Shown: in pieces, positions 39,251 through 48,572 of the stretch | Position numbering within the stretch: the first letter of the stretch is position 1 | How the letters are laid out: each line of letters begins with the position of its first letter | DNA from: Leptospira limi | GTDB lineage: Bacteria > Spirochaetota > Leptospiria > Leptospirales > Leptospiraceae | NCBI RefSeq assembly: GCF_026151395.1 | Contig: NZ_JAMQPV010000001.1 | Location: 2,048,501-2,112,500, forward strand | DNA length: 64,000 nucleotides | Reading direction: 5' to 3' | The notes under the pieces: generated by a model | What the model was told of the DNA's origin: nothing | What the model saw: only the letters and a program-made list of their open reading frames with translations | The model's database searches: none | Translations under genes and position numbers: made by a program

Positions 39251-42034
39251 ATGCATTTAAAAAGCCTAAACATTGTTGGATTCAAAACATTTGCAGATGA
39301 GACCGAGATCAATTTTGATCCAGGGTTTACTGCAGTCGTAGGACCTAATGGTTCGGGAAAATCAAATATTGTCGATTCCGTTAAATGGGTTTTTGGTGAA
39401 AAAAGTGCCAAAGGTTTACGCGGCGAAAAAATGGACGATGTTATTTTCCATGGAACAGAGAGTAGGCGAGCCGCTGGATTTTCAGAAGTATCCATTCTTT
39501 TCGACAACGATGACCGTTTTTTTAATATCGATTACCCTTCTGTCAAGATCACACGTAGGCTTTACCCTGACGGAGAAAATGAATACTACTTAAATGATAT
39601 CCGCACCACAAGAAAGGACATCGAAAAAACCTTACTCGATACTGGGATTGGTAAATCTAGTTATAGTATTTTAGAACAAGGTCGCGTTGACCAAATCCTC
39701 AATTCCAAACCAGAAGAAAGGCGTGCTATCTTTGAAGAGGCGGCCGGGGTTTCTCGGTTCAAATTAGACCGAAAAGAAGCGACTAAAAAATTAGAAGACA
39801 CAAACCAAAACCTACTTCGCATCCATGACATTATGAGTTCCATGCAAAAGGATTTAGAAGTTAAAGAAAAACAATCCGAAAAAGCAGAACAATACTTCAA
39901 ACTGAAATCTGATTTAGATGAATCTGATAAAAACTTACGTTACCTTAAACTCAAAGACTTCAAACGTAGGATGAAAAAATCGGATGAAGAATTGCAAGAG
40001 ATCCGAGAAAAAAACAAATCGATTTTATCCCTCATCCAAAACGAAACCAATTTGATTTCCGAAAAGGAAACGATCAAAGAAGCGAAAGAAAGAGAGATTG
40101 CAGAGATTGATAAAAAATTATTCGATCATCTTTCCAAAAGCCAAATCCAAAAAGAAAAAATTGCTAAAAACAAAACCTTCATCCAAGAATATGAATTACG
40201 CATTGGTGAAATCTTATCTTCCTTAGAATTGGAAAACCAAGCGACCATCAAATTGGAAGTCGAAAAAAAGGCAATTGAGCTTGAAAACGAACGCCAAAGG
40301 GAAATCCAAGCAACTCTCCAAGAAGAAATTACAGAATTAGAATCCAAACGTGTTTCTTTAGAACTTTCCATCAAAGAAGAAGAAAAGGCAATTGAAGAAA
40401 AAGAAACTCGCATTGGGGAAAATGAAAAACGTCATATCACCCTTCGCGAAAAACAAAAAACTGTGATCCTCGAACTCATCCAAGAGTTGGAAAATAAAAA
40501 AAGAGAATCCAAAGAAGGGGAAGAGATCCGAAACCAAAACAAATGGGAACTAGTCTCTCTTACCAGTGAATTCCAAAATAAACTACAATCGGCTCTCATC
40601 CAATTAGAGGATTCAAAATTGAATGAAGCAAAAGATGTTTTAAAACAAATTCGATTGGATCTGTATTCGGAAAAACTCAGTGATTTCCTCAAAAAGGAAG
40701 ATGATTTCAGAAACCTTCTGTTTGATAAAGATGGGATTTTATCCAAAAAAGAATCCATCGACCAAGAAATCGAAGATTTAATTTTAGAAAACGAAAACCT
40801 AACGCGTGGAATCCGAGACAACCAAAGTAATATCATTCTTTTTCGAAACCGATGGGAAGAAACAAGAACCCAAATCGTAGAATTAGAGAAAAAACTATTA
40901 GAATCCAATTCTCGTTTGGAAAACCAACAAAAGGAAATTTCCGTCCTTGAGGAAAGGATCGGAGAAATCCAATTCCGAATCACGAGTGCCAAAGAACAAG
41001 AATCGGTGATCCGTGAGAAAAAGGAAAGTCTTGAGAAAGAAGTAGAGTTCTTAGAAAAAGAAATCGAAGAGGCCTACCAAGAATTCCTTTCCATGAGCCG
41101 CATTTTGGAATCCGAAAAAGAAACCTTACAAACATTAGTGGAAGAAATCTCTGGAATTAAATCTAATATTTCTAAAAACCAAGAAGTATTCCAAAATCTT
41201 TTACCATTATTATCTGAAAAGGAAAGAACCAGTTCCGCATTGAAAGTGCAAATTGATTCCCTCGTGGAAGAGTTGTACAATGATTATTCCTTAACGGATT
41301 CGGAACTAGAAACAGAAAGGGGAGGATTAGAGCTGGAACAAAAAGCAGAAGAAAGACGCCTTCGTTCTGCCAAATCCGAAATCCAACTTCTTGGTTCCAT
41401 CAACCCTCTTGCGATTGAAGAGTATCGCAATATCAAAGAAATTTACGAACACAACCTAAAACAAAAACAGGATATTGAAAGTTCGAAAAAAGACATAGAA
41501 GAAGTGTTAAAACGAATCAATGAAGAGTCTGAAAAACTCTTCCAATTAACATTTGAACGGATCAAAGAGAACTTCCAAGAAACATTTTCCACATTGTTCA
41601 ATGGGGGACGAGCGACTCTAGAACTTACCGAAAAAGAAGACTCATTGAATTCTGGAGTAGAGATTATGGCAGAACCTCCAGGGAAACATGTTCAAAACTT
41701 ACGTTTGTTATCTGGTGGTGAAAAATCACTTACGGCGATTGCACTTCTTTTTGCAATTTATATGGTGAAACCAAGTCCATTCTGCTTTTTGGATGAGATT
41801 GATGCAGCTCTTGATGAAGCAAACAAACTTCGTTTTTGCCAAATCTTAGACCGTTTCAAAGACAAAACTCAATTCATTGTTGTGTCTCACGCACAGTCTA
41901 CCATCTCAAGAGCCAATGCGATTTTTGGAGTTACCAATGAAGAACCTGGGATCTCTAAGATCCTTTCGTTACGTTTGGATGAAGCAAAATCTTTCTCGAA
42001 ACAAATTTCCCAAAAAACTGGAACAGAGAATTAA
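39251..42034 (+). CDS. smc: SMC-family chromosome segregation ATPase, short form
   Basis: Condensin-like ATPase. Head: Walker A GPNGSGKS (31-38), [15 protein letters not shown]-terminal head: [13 protein letters not shown] (from 821) and Walker [15 protein letters not shown]. Two long coiled-coil arms (about 160-420 and 480-740) are very rich in E, K, I and L. At 927 residues it is about 250 shorter than B. subtilis SMC, and between the arms I see only about 60 residues without the glycine-rich hinge pattern. ScpA/ScpB are not in the window. The head sequences are SMC rather than RecN or SbcC, so I keep the name. Confidence 0.9.
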   Translation: MHLKSLNIVGFKTFADETEINFDPGFTAVVGPNGSGKSNIVDSVKWVFGEKSAKGLRGEKMDDVIFHGTESRRAAGFSEVSILFDNDDRFFNIDYPSVKITRRLYPDGENEYYLNDIRTTRKDIEKTLLDTGIGKSSYSILEQGRVDQILNSKPEERRAIFEEAAGVSRFKLDRKEATKKLEDTNQNLLRIHDIMSSMQKDLEVKEKQSEKAEQYFKLKSDLDESDKNLRYLKLKDFKRRMKKSDEELQEIREKNKSILSLIQNETNLISEKETIKEAKEREIAEIDKKLFDHLSKSQIQKEKIAKNKTFIQEYELRIGEILSSLELENQATIKLEVEKKAIELENERQREIQATLQEEITELESKRVSLELSIKEEEKAIEEKETRIGENEKRHITLREKQKTVILELIQELENKKRESKEGEEIRNQNKWELVSLTSEFQNKLQSALIQLEDSKLNEAKDVLKQIRLDLYSEKLSDFLKKEDDFRNLLFDKDGILSKKESIDQEIEDLILENENLTRGIRDNQSNIILFRNRWEETRTQIVELEKKLLESNSRLENQQKEISVLEERIGEIQFRITSAKEQESVIREKKESLEKEVEFLEKEIEEAYQEFLSMSRILESEKETLQTLVEEISGIKSNISKNQEVFQNLLPLLSEKERTSSALKVQIDSLVEELYNDYSLTDSELETERGGLELEQKAEERRLRSAKSEIQLLGSINPLAIEEYRNIKEIYEHNLKQKQDIESSKKDIEEVLKRINEESEKLFQLTFERIKENFQETFSTLFNGGRATLELTEKEDSLNSGVEIMAEPPGKHVQNLRLLSGGEKSLTAIALLFAIYMVKPSPFCFLDEIDAALDEANKLRFCQILDRFKDKTQFIVVSHAQSTISRANAIFGVTNEEPGISKILSLRLDEAKSFSKQISQKTGTEN

Positions 42035-42100
42035 CAACAGATATGTTCAAAATGAACAATCAGATGGAATAAAAAAGCTCGGAATTGGTCTGGGGATAAA

Positions 42101-42129
42101 AAAACCTAGGAGAGTGATCCCCTAGGTTT
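42101..42129 (-). terminator. Intrinsic terminator, usable by the minus-strand Cys-rich gene and perhaps smc
   Basis: AAACCTAGG (42102-42110) pairs exactly with CCTAGGTTT (42121-42129) around a 10-base loop. On the minus strand it is followed by a run of seven T; on the plus strand only TTTCATTTT follows. Placed between convergent smc and the Cys-rich gene. Confidence 0.8.
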
Positions 42130-42168
42130 CATTTTCTATAACGAATCTGACGTAATACTACGGAAATT

Positions 42169-42459
42169 CTATTTGTTTGCTTGGATCTCTTTCATGATAC
42201 AAGTGGAGAAAGCTTTACAGCTGTCACCTGCTGTGAGGCAACCAGCAATTTTATTGTAGTATTTTGGTCGGTTACAATTGAACTCACAACCTCTGCGGAG
42301 AGTTGATTTTTGTTCTTCTGTTGCATTCGGATTCACTTGGACCGAACAATTGTAGAACTTATCGCAAGCTTCTTTACATTTAGGAAAATCTGCTGCTTGG
42401 ATGGATCCAGTGAATAACACTAGAGCCAAAATGGAAAACAAATGGTTTGTTTTTTTCAT
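42169..42459 (-). CDS. Small Cys-rich exported protein
   Basis: 96 residues with a signal peptide cut near SIQA-ADF. The mature part of about 73 residues has eight cysteines in a regular pattern (KCKEAC, NC, GCEFNC, GC, SC, TC), suggesting four disulfides or metal binding in the periplasm. It resembles a small Cys-rich family I recall from Leptospira genome annotation (function unknown). The ATG lies only 19 bases after the CCA of the tRNA-Met gene on the same strand, with GAGAGGACAAGG between them, so tRNA and mRNA probably share a transcript. Confidence 0.8.
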   Translation of the reverse strand: MKKTNHLFSILALVLFTGSIQAADFPKCKEACDKFYNCSVQVNPNATEEQKSTLRRGCEFNCNRPKYYNKIAGCLTAGDSCKAFSTCIMKEIQANK

Positions 42460-42478
42460 ACCTTGTCCTCTCGATCTT

Positions 42479-42555
42479 TGGTAGCGAAGACGGGAGTCGA
42501 ACCCGTGACCTCAGGGTTATGAATCCTGTGCTCTAACCATCTGAGCTACCTCGCC
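42479..42555 (-). tRNA. tRNA-Met (anticodon CAT), CCA encoded
   Basis: The minus strand folds into a cloverleaf of 77 bases. Acceptor GGCGAGG pairs with CTTCGCT, allowing two G-U pairs. D-arm is GCTC/GAGC. Anticodon loop is TTCATAA with stem CAGGA/CCCTG (last pair A-C). Variable loop is AGGTC. T-arm is ACGGG-TTCGACT-CCCGT, then ACCA. The first pair is G-U, and the three G-C pairs of an initiator anticodon stem are absent, so it is an elongator tRNA-Met, or a tRNA-Ile2 whose C34 is modified to lysidine. Confidence 0.93.
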
Positions 42556-42577
42556 CTATAACCTTAGATCGTTTGGT

Positions 42578-42597
42578 AGAACTAAATCTTTAGTTCT
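42578..42597. promoter_or_regulatory. 20-bp perfect palindrome upstream of tRNA-Met
   Basis: AGAACTAAA (42578-42586) and TTTAGTTCT (42589-42597) are exact inverted repeats separated by two bases, 22 bp upstream of the tRNA. It may be an operator overlapping the tRNA promoter or an RNA hairpin with a small loop between glnA and the tRNA. Confidence 0.45.
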
Positions 42598-42632
42598 TTT
42601 GTCATTTTTTGAATGGATAGGGAATGGTAAAC

Positions 42633-42660
42633 AAAAAAAAGCCCCGACGGTTGCCGGGGC
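42633..42660 (-). terminator. Rho-independent terminator of glnA
   Basis: GCCCCG (42641-42646) pairs with CGGGGC (42655-42660). On the minus strand the stem runs into eight T (42640-42633). It begins nine bases after the glnA stop. Confidence 0.9.
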
Positions 42661-42668
42661 TTTTTCTC

Positions 42669-44129
42669 TTAGCAAGAGTAAGTAGTGAGGAATTCGTATG
42701 GGTGAGGGCGACCTTCCCATGGCCAAATTTCTGTTTCAAACTTATAGTGTTGGTAAGTTTGTAAGAAGTTTTCAGTGAAAACATCTCCTTGTTTGAAGAT
42801 TTCTCTTTGAGCAAGCATCTCTTCCATTGCTTCACGAAGCGTGTGAGGCATTTGGCGGATTCCTTTTTCACGGATTTCATCCAATGAAAGTTCAAAAAGA
42901 TCTTCTTCACGAGCAGGACCTGGATCAATCTTTTCAGCCACACCAGCCATACCAGCCATAAGAAGAGAAGCGAACGCCAAATAAGGGTTAGCTGTAGAAT
43001 CTGGGAATCGGAATTCCACACGTTTTGCTTTTTCGCCACTCACAAAAGGGATACGGCAAGAAGCAGAACGGTTTTGTGCAGAGTAAGCTAAGATCGATGG
43101 TGCTTCAAATCCTGGGATGAGTCGTTTGTAAGAGTTAGTAGATGCATTTGTAAACGCAGCACAAGCTCTTGCATACTTAAGTACTCCACCTACATAGTTA
43201 AATGCGAAGTCAGATAATCCTTGGTATTTGTCTCCTGCAAAAAGGTTTTTACCACCTTTCCAAAGAGAGATATGAACGTGCATACCATTACCATTATCAC
43301 CAAAAAGTGGTTTTGGCATGAAGGTAGCAGTTTTTCCGTGTTTATGAGCAACCATCTTAACGATGTATTTTAGCTTTTGAACATTGTCTGCAGCTTCAAT
43401 GAGTGTTCCAAATTTAACACCAATTTCACCTTGTGCTTGGGCAACTTCGTGGTGGACCACAAAGGTTTCCATTCCAATGGCTTCTAATGTTTTTACAAAT
43501 TCTGCTCTTAAGTCAACTTGAGAGTCAATTGGAGCTACTGGGAAGTAACCACCTTTCGTTCCAGGACGGTGTCCAGAGTTAAAATTGATTTTTCCTGTGT
43601 TGTTTGAACCTGGAATTTCAGAGTGAGTGTTCCAGATCCCTTCATTTGAATCTAACTCATAGTATTGGCAGTTGATTTCATCACGTACTTTCAAACTATC
43701 AAATACGAAAAATTCATTTTCTGGTCCAAAGTATGCAGTATCTGCAATACCGGATTTATTCATGAATTCTAATGCTTTTTTCGCGATGGATCTTGGGCAT
43801 TTTTCATAGTATTGGTTTTTATAGATGTCCCAAACATCACAAAACATAACAAGTGTTTTGTCTGCTGTGAACGGATCTAAAAATGCCGTAGAAATTTCTG
43901 GATGTAATTGCATATCGGAAGCATTGATTGGCTGCCAACGAGCAATCGAAGATCCATCAAAAGGAATTCCTTTGAATGTATCTTCATTTACGGAATTCAC
44001 ATAATACGAAACGTGGTGCCACATTCCTTTGATATCCGTAAATCGGAAGTCATAGAAAAGGACTCCATTTTTTTTGGCATACTCAACCACTTCCTTTCCG
44101 GAAGTAAATTTTGGGGTTGCGAACTGCAT
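42669..44129 (-). CDS. glnA: Glutamine synthetase type I
   Basis: Makes glutamine from glutamate, ammonia and ATP; dodecameric and cytosolic. [13 protein letters not shown] and GIPFDGSSI near the N-terminus, catalytic [10 protein letters not shown] (136-144), [27 protein letters not shown], and [10 protein letters not shown] are all present. 486 residues. The region equal to the E. coli adenylylation site NLYDLP reads DLFELS, with F412 in place of the modified tyrosine, so GlnE control is unlikely. AAGGAG precedes ATG 44129. A sigma-54 promoter lies about 60 bp upstream. Confidence 0.96.
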   Translation of the reverse strand: MQFATPKFTSGKEVVEYAKKNGVLFYDFRFTDIKGMWHHVSYYVNSVNEDTFKGIPFDGSSIARWQPINASDMQLHPEISTAFLDPFTADKTLVMFCDVWDIYKNQYYEKCPRSIAKKALEFMNKSGIADTAYFGPENEFFVFDSLKVRDEINCQYYELDSNEGIWNTHSEIPGSNNTGKINFNSGHRPGTKGGYFPVAPIDSQVDLRAEFVKTLEAIGMETFVVHHEVAQAQGEIGVKFGTLIEAADNVQKLKYIVKMVAHKHGKTATFMPKPLFGDNGNGMHVHISLWKGGKNLFAGDKYQGLSDFAFNYVGGVLKYARACAAFTNASTNSYKRLIPGFEAPSILAYSAQNRSASCRIPFVSGEKAKRVEFRFPDSTANPYLAFASLLMAGMAGVAEKIDPGPAREEDLFELSLDEIREKGIRQMPHTLREAMEEMLAQREIFKQGDVFTENFLQTYQHYKFETEIWPWEGRPHPYEFLTTYSC

Positions 44130-44186
44130 TTGATTCTCCTTCGTTCAGAGGTCGGTCTGATTGTTGTAATCTGTTACCACTTTAAA

Positions 44187-44203
44187 TGCAAGATTTATAC
44201 CAA
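44187..44203 (-). promoter_or_regulatory. Sigma-54 (RpoN) promoter of glnA
   Basis: On the minus strand 44203-44187 reads TTGGTATAAATCTTGCA. GG and GC are exactly ten bases apart, as required, in a TTGG-N10-GC context with TTGCA at -12. Predicted transcription start is near 44176, giving a leader of about 47 bases to glnA. Agrees with nitrogen regulation of glnA in many bacteria. Confidence 0.75.
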
Positions 44204-44240
44204 GGCATTTCGACCGAAATATAAGGGTTTCGTGGAGTTT

Positions 44241-44340
44241 CTAAGCAAATTGTTTTTAAAATAGTGCTTAGGCGCGAAACATATTGCGTATTTAAAATGA
44301 TAAATGCTTAAAATATGTGCATAATACACGGTATCTAAGC
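44241..44340. promoter_or_regulatory. Repeated CTAAGCA/TGCTTAG elements, possible activator sites
   Basis: The 361-bp spacer 44130-44490 between divergent genes holds CTAAGCA (44241-44247), its inverse TGCTTAG (44265-44271), TGCTTA (44305-44310) and TCTAAGC (44334-44340). They lie about 50 to 150 bp upstream of the sigma-54 promoter, the usual place of enhancer sites for NtrC-type activators. They do not match the enteric NtrC consensus. The rest of the spacer is AT-rich with no ORF. Confidence 0.45.
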
Positions 44341-44490
44341 CTCCGCCATTCCAATGTATTTTAGGAAAAGGGCTTTCCTTGGTCAATGGAATCAGGATTT
44401 TTTTTCTGGAAAATTGAAATTTTTTCGAAAACCCTTCAATGTATGTTTTTTTTGTGGCAATCAAAGGATGAAAAGAAACTGTAGAGGACG

Positions 44491-46227
44491 ATGAGCTCTC
44501 GCAAACCAGATTTTGGTCGTTTCCAACACTTGGAGAGTTTTATCCACCTTTCGAAAGACGCCATTTGGTGTTATGAATTGGACATCCCCATGCCCATTTC
44601 TTTACCTCTGGAAGAACAGATGGAATACATTTGGAACCATTCTGTGGTGAGGGAATGTAATCTGGCCATGGTTAAGCTGAATGGATTCCGAAGTTTGGAA
44701 GATGTAAATGGCAAATACCTCAAAGAAATTGTTTCTTTAACGAGTATCCATCTCCTCCGTAAGTTCATCGAGAATTCGTACCAATTAGAAGATTACGAAT
44801 ACACAGAAAATACATCCATTTTGCCTCGTGTTTATCTCATCAATTCAAATGGCCAAGTTGTCGATGGTCATCTGGTTCGCATTTGGGGCCAACAAATTGA
44901 AATTTCCAATATTCGGGAGTCTGAGTCGAAACTTTCGGGTCTTTTACAGTTTTCCCAAATTGTGACTGAAGTTTCAAAAATGTTTGTCCACACCAAAGCA
45001 GAATTTGTTTCAGATGCCATTCAGTTTACCTTAGAGGAATTAGGAAAGTATTCAAAGGCAGACAGGGTGTTTGTTGCAGAGATATCGTCCGATAAACAAT
45101 TTTTATCGGTTAGTCATGAATGGTTGTCTCTTGGTGTGCCCTCTCTTTTTGAGGTAGGAACAAAACTTCCCATAGCCAAAATGAATCCGGAAAGGTTAGG
45201 GGTTCTTGCTGGTGATGGTGTGATTTATATACCTGATACTAGAGCACTTAGTGATGAACCTTGGCATTTACAATTATTCAAATCAGCAGAAGTTCGTTCC
45301 ATTTTAGTCATTGGATTAAGAGATGAAGGGAATTTAATTGGTATCATTGGAGTCACAACCTACCAATCATTAGGTGATTGGACAGGTGAAACCAAACAAA
45401 TGTTGGGTTTGGTTGCGGGGTTTGTTTCTCAAGGTTTGGTGCGTGCCAAAAACGAAATCAAACTGATGAAAAAGGAAAAAATTCTACAAAGATTTTATTC
45501 TGATGTAAAAGAAGACTTGGCACTTGCAAAACTCACCCAAGAAGCTTGGGTCGCAAAAGATTTTGGTACGATTCCCAATTTAAAAATAGAATCTAGGTTT
45601 TTACCCTATGATGAAATTGGGGGAGATTTAATTTTATATGAAAAACCAAAACCTGATTGTATTGATATATTTTTTGGAGACATCTCTGGGCATGGGATTT
45701 CCTCTGCTTTGGTTTCTGGTATCGCTGCTGTTTCGTTCAAAAAACATTCTTTAGCGGAATCTTCACCAGCTGCCATTTTGGAAGCGATGCATATTGAACT
45801 TAAAACCATCATTTTTAAACACCATATCTCTGCATGTGTGATGCGGATTTTTCCTTTGGAAAGAAGGATCGAGTTTAGTTTTGCCGGCCATCCACCAGGA
45901 GTTTTTTGGAACCAAAAAGACCGTGTGATGAAATTTGTAAAAGATGAAATGTATCCGATTCTATTACTTGATGATTGGAAAGGAAAAAACATTTCAAAAA
46001 CATTTGAAAAAGGGGATCGTCTTTTACTGTATTCCGATGGAATTTATGAATTGGAAGAAGAGACAGGTGGTTATATTGGACTTGATGTTTTTTTACAAGA
46101 ACTCTCTGAGATGATTTCTGTTTCAGAAGATACTGATAGCCTCATCAAAAAGATGATAGCCAATTGTCTTGTGGAAAAGGAACGAATCATCCATGATGAT
46201 ATAGCCGTACTCTTTTTAGAATTTTAA
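44491..46227 (+). CDS. PAS-GAF-SpoIIE (PP2C) serine phosphatase
   Basis: 578 residues, cytoplasmic. Residues about 15-135 look PAS-like (ECNLAMVKLNGFRSLEDVNGKYLKE), 165-320 form a GAF domain, and about 360-578 a SpoIIE/RsbU phosphatase (YDEIGGDLILYE, FFGDISGHGISSALVS, LLYSDGIYELEEE, HDDIAVLFLEF), with metal-binding aspartates present. Such proteins dephosphorylate STAS anti-sigma antagonists; the STAS protein at 26804-27184 is a possible target. GTAGAGGACG before ATG 44491 is the ribosome site. Divergent from glnA; the stop overlaps the next, convergent gene by 4 bp. Confidence 0.88.
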   Translation: MSSRKPDFGRFQHLESFIHLSKDAIWCYELDIPMPISLPLEEQMEYIWNHSVVRECNLAMVKLNGFRSLEDVNGKYLKEIVSLTSIHLLRKFIENSYQLEDYEYTENTSILPRVYLINSNGQVVDGHLVRIWGQQIEISNIRESESKLSGLLQFSQIVTEVSKMFVHTKAEFVSDAIQFTLEELGKYSKADRVFVAEISSDKQFLSVSHEWLSLGVPSLFEVGTKLPIAKMNPERLGVLAGDGVIYIPDTRALSDEPWHLQLFKSAEVRSILVIGLRDEGNLIGIIGVTTYQSLGDWTGETKQMLGLVAGFVSQGLVRAKNEIKLMKKEKILQRFYSDVKEDLALAKLTQEAWVAKDFGTIPNLKIESRFLPYDEIGGDLILYEKPKPDCIDIFFGDISGHGISSALVSGIAAVSFKKHSLAESSPAAILEAMHIELKTIIFKHHISACVMRIFPLERRIEFSFAGHPPGVFWNQKDRVMKFVKDEMYPILLLDDWKGKNISKTFEKGDRLLLYSDGIYELEEETGGYIGLDVFLQELSEMISVSEDTDSLIKKMIANCLVEKERIIHDDIAVLFLEF

Positions 46228-46955
46228 TTGGTTTGATCGATGAGGTCGAGAGCTTTTGCATCCGCTTCTGGATACTTCGCCAAATACTCTGATACAATTT
46301 TCTTTTTGCCATCAAGTCGGTCTAAATGTGTTTCTATGATATGACCAAAATCTAATTTTCCAGTCACAATTTCATACCGTTCGGTTTCGATCGTTCCTAA
46401 ATCCAAATCCACTGGCACTTCATTGGCTTTGTCCGCATATTCTTTTGCTTTTTCCCAATAGGGAATTGCCTCTTTGTAAAAACTCTCTGCCACTGTGAAA
46501 CTTTCTTTTAATTCATGGGCAAAGTCTAGGTTGTAAAAGTAAACATGGCGTTTGTCAAATTTGGATCCAAGTCGCATATAGGATCGCATGATTTGGATAT
46601 TGATGTGCATAAACATCAAATTTCGATATTTATAGTATTCTTGTTCCGTTTTAGTTTCGCATAATGCGTGTTTTGGATGACGAAATCGTTTGCCTAGAGC
46701 GATTTTTAACCAATAGATATTTTTTCGTAATTCATTATCATTATAATGTTGTTTGAGGTTGTACAATTCGTAAAAATCTTCTAAGTACTTTGGCTCCCAT
46801 TTGTGCAATTTATACGGAACCCAGTCTGAGAATTTTGTATAAGGTCCGTTTTTTTGGTATTCATAATTGTAATCGATGTCGGTTTCCCAGGCACCTAAAG
46901 ATAGGGAAAACAAGGAAATACAAACGATCCAAATGCTAAAAATTCCTTGTTTCAT
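46224..46955 (-). CDS. Unrecognised exported helical protein
   Basis: I do not recognise it. A signal peptide (IFSIWIVCISLFSLSLGA) is followed by about 220 residues rich in Y, K, E, L and predicted almost wholly alpha-helical, with repeated aromatic/charged stretches such as YNYEYQKNGPYTKFSDWV and KESFTVAESFYKEAIPYWEKA that recall TPR-like helical hairpins. No lipobox and a single cysteine in the mature part. ATG 46955 is used; TTG 46964 is in frame. It lies 50 bp downstream of the response-regulator gene on the same strand, so it may belong to that operon. Possibly a Leptospira-specific periplasmic structural protein. Confidence 0.7.
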   Translation of the reverse strand: MKQGIFSIWIVCISLFSLSLGAWETDIDYNYEYQKNGPYTKFSDWVPYKLHKWEPKYLEDFYELYNLKQHYNDNELRKNIYWLKIALGKRFRHPKHALCETKTEQEYYKYRNLMFMHINIQIMRSYMRLGSKFDKRHVYFYNLDFAHELKESFTVAESFYKEAIPYWEKAKEYADKANEVPVDLDLGTIETERYEIVTGKLDFGHIIETHLDRLDGKKKIVSEYLAKYPEADAKALDLIDQTN

Positions 46956-47004
46956 CAGGTTCAAATATCGGAGGATCGACCAGATTCCATAAGGAAGAAG
47001 TGGT

Positions 47005-47688
47005 TTATTTCAGGGGTTGGATATCTGCAATCCACTGGTATCCGACCCCTCGGACATTGCGAATGGAATCTTCCCCTAAGGCATCGCGCAACCGAACAAT
47101 GGCATTATCAATGGTTCTTTCCGTAGGAAAACTGTCTTCGCCCACGATGACATCAAGGATTTCAGAGCGACTAAATACCTTTGAGGGATCACTGAGAAGT
47201 AAGGTAAGGAGGGAACAGTCACGTTTGGAAAGTAGGATGCTAGAACCATCCTTGTTTTTCACCAGGAAGGAATCCAAATGGATTTCTTTTGAATCCATCT
47301 GCCATTTTTGACCAAAATGGGGACGAGTGAGGGAAACTACCCTTTCTAAGCGTATGAGAAATTCTTTTAGATGGAAAGGTTTGGGGATAAATTCGGCAGC
47401 ACCGAGTTCAAACCCACGGAGTCGTTCCTGGGCTCCTGCTTGGGCAGTTAAAAATAAAAAGGGAAGGTCCTTTTCAAGGGAAACCATCCTCTCTGCAAGT
47501 TCAAATCCATTCCCGTCTGGCAGACGTAAGTCGAGGACAACTAAATCAAACGAATTCGGTGCAAAAAGAGTTTCTGCTTCCGAAACAGTTTTTGCCCATT
47601 TCACTCGGTAGTAATCTTGTTCTAATCTTTCTTTTAAAGTCTCTCCGAGTCCTTCATCGTCTTCCACAAGTAAAATCCTTGGTTTCAT
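47005..47688 (-). CDS. OmpR-family response regulator
   Basis: Two-component transcription factor of 227 residues. Receiver: ILLVEDDEGLGE (acidic pair), phospho-acceptor in LVVLDLRLPDGNGFE, FLTAQ and KPFHLKEF (conserved lysine). C-terminal winged helix: LLSKRDCSLLTLLLSDPSKVFSR-type wing, TIDNAIVRLRDALGEDSIRNVRGVGYQW. Its ATG overlaps the kinase stop (ATGA region, 47685-47688), so kinase and regulator are translated together. Confidence 0.93.
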   Translation of the reverse strand: MKPRILLVEDDEGLGETLKERLEQDYYRVKWAKTVSEAETLFAPNSFDLVVLDLRLPDGNGFELAERMVSLEKDLPFLFLTAQAGAQERLRGFELGAAEFIPKPFHLKEFLIRLERVVSLTRPHFGQKWQMDSKEIHLDSFLVKNKDGSSILLSKRDCSLLTLLLSDPSKVFSRSEILDVIVGEDSFPTERTIDNAIVRLRDALGEDSIRNVRGVGYQWIADIQPLK

Positions 47689-48572
47689 ACGACCTCACTC
47701 ACACAAAGTTTGACTTTAAAACCGTACGAACAGTCCGGAAATTCGATTTTACCTTTCATCTTTTCGATCAATTTTTTCACGATATAAAGACCAATCCCAC
47801 TCCCGCTAGTATTTGAATGGCGGAGAAAAGGTTGGGTGAGGTATTTTTTATTACCCGTAAAACCAGATCCATTATCTTCTAATAGAAAACAAATTCGATC
47901 CTTTTCTTGGCCAATCTGAAGTTTGATTTGGTTTGCTTTTCCATGTCGTTTTGCATTTTCAGTTAGGTTTTTTAACATGGCAAAAAATGCTTTTTTATCG
48001 AGGTATACTTTTTTTGTGAGAGGGATGGATACTTCCCATACCAGATTTGGTTCATGATGGGAATAGGAATCTTTGATTTCTTGTAAGGTTAACGTTTCTA
48101 AGTAAAGAGCTTCCCCTTGCATGAGACTTGCCAGATAAAAGGCATTTCCCATTTGGGATTCAATTCGAAGGTTTTCTTTCCAAATTTTTTCTAATTTTCT
48201 TTTTAGTTCTAAGTCTTTTGTATCTTCCAATAGAACTTCAACTTGCAGTTGTAAGCTGGCAATTGGGGTTTTCATTTCATGAGTGACAGTGGAGAAAAAA
48301 TCAGCAATAAGTTTCGAACGTTTGTGGTCTCTGTAGGATAAAACAGCGAGAGTCACACCACCAAGGGTTAACATAGATAGGAAAAATGACCCTTCTAGTT
48401 GTAACATCCGATTCACACGGTTTAGTTCAAACTGTCTTTCTAAACTGACAGAAATTTCAGAAATGGTTTTGGCTTGGCGAAACCCTAAAATCCACCACCA
48501 GACTCCGAGTGACAGAGTGAGGGAGAGCCAGGCCAGGGAAAAAAACATACGAAATTGTGCAGATCCTCTCAA
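47685..48572 (-). CDS. Sensor histidine kinase
   Basis: Membrane kinase of 295 residues. TM helices at about 9-30 and 62-80 enclose a short periplasmic loop of some 30 residues, so it probably senses a membrane or protein signal rather than a large ligand. H-box TVTHEMKTPIASL with H98, N-box MLKNLTENAKRHG, G1 LEDNGSGFTG, and GIGLYIVKKLIEKM. TTG 48572 is preceded by AGAGG with five-base spacing; the in-frame ATG 48548 has poorer support. Head of the operon with the OmpR-type regulator and perhaps the exported helical protein. Confidence 0.9.
   Translation of the reverse strand: MRGSAQFRMFFSLAWLSLTLSLGVWWWILGFRQAKTISEISVSLERQFELNRVNRMLQLEGSFFLSMLTLGGVTLAVLSYRDHKRSKLIADFFSTVTHEMKTPIASLQLQVEVLLEDTKDLELKRKLEKIWKENLRIESQMGNAFYLASLMQGEALYLETLTLQEIKDSYSHHEPNLVWEVSIPLTKKVYLDKKAFFAMLKNLTENAKRHGKANQIKLQIGQEKDRICFLLEDNGSGFTGNKKYLTQPFLRHSNTSGSGIGLYIVKKLIEKMKGKIEFPDCSYGFKVKLCVSEVV

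Noticed and set aside
39251..42034. smc as a truncated pseudogene
   Set aside because: Both nucleotide-binding halves, the signature motif and an uninterrupted frame are present, so the shortness is structural rather than decay.
44241..44340. Enteric NtrC binding sites upstream of glnA
   Set aside because: The TGCACC-N5-GGTGCA consensus is not present; the CTAAGC repeats are different and reported separately.
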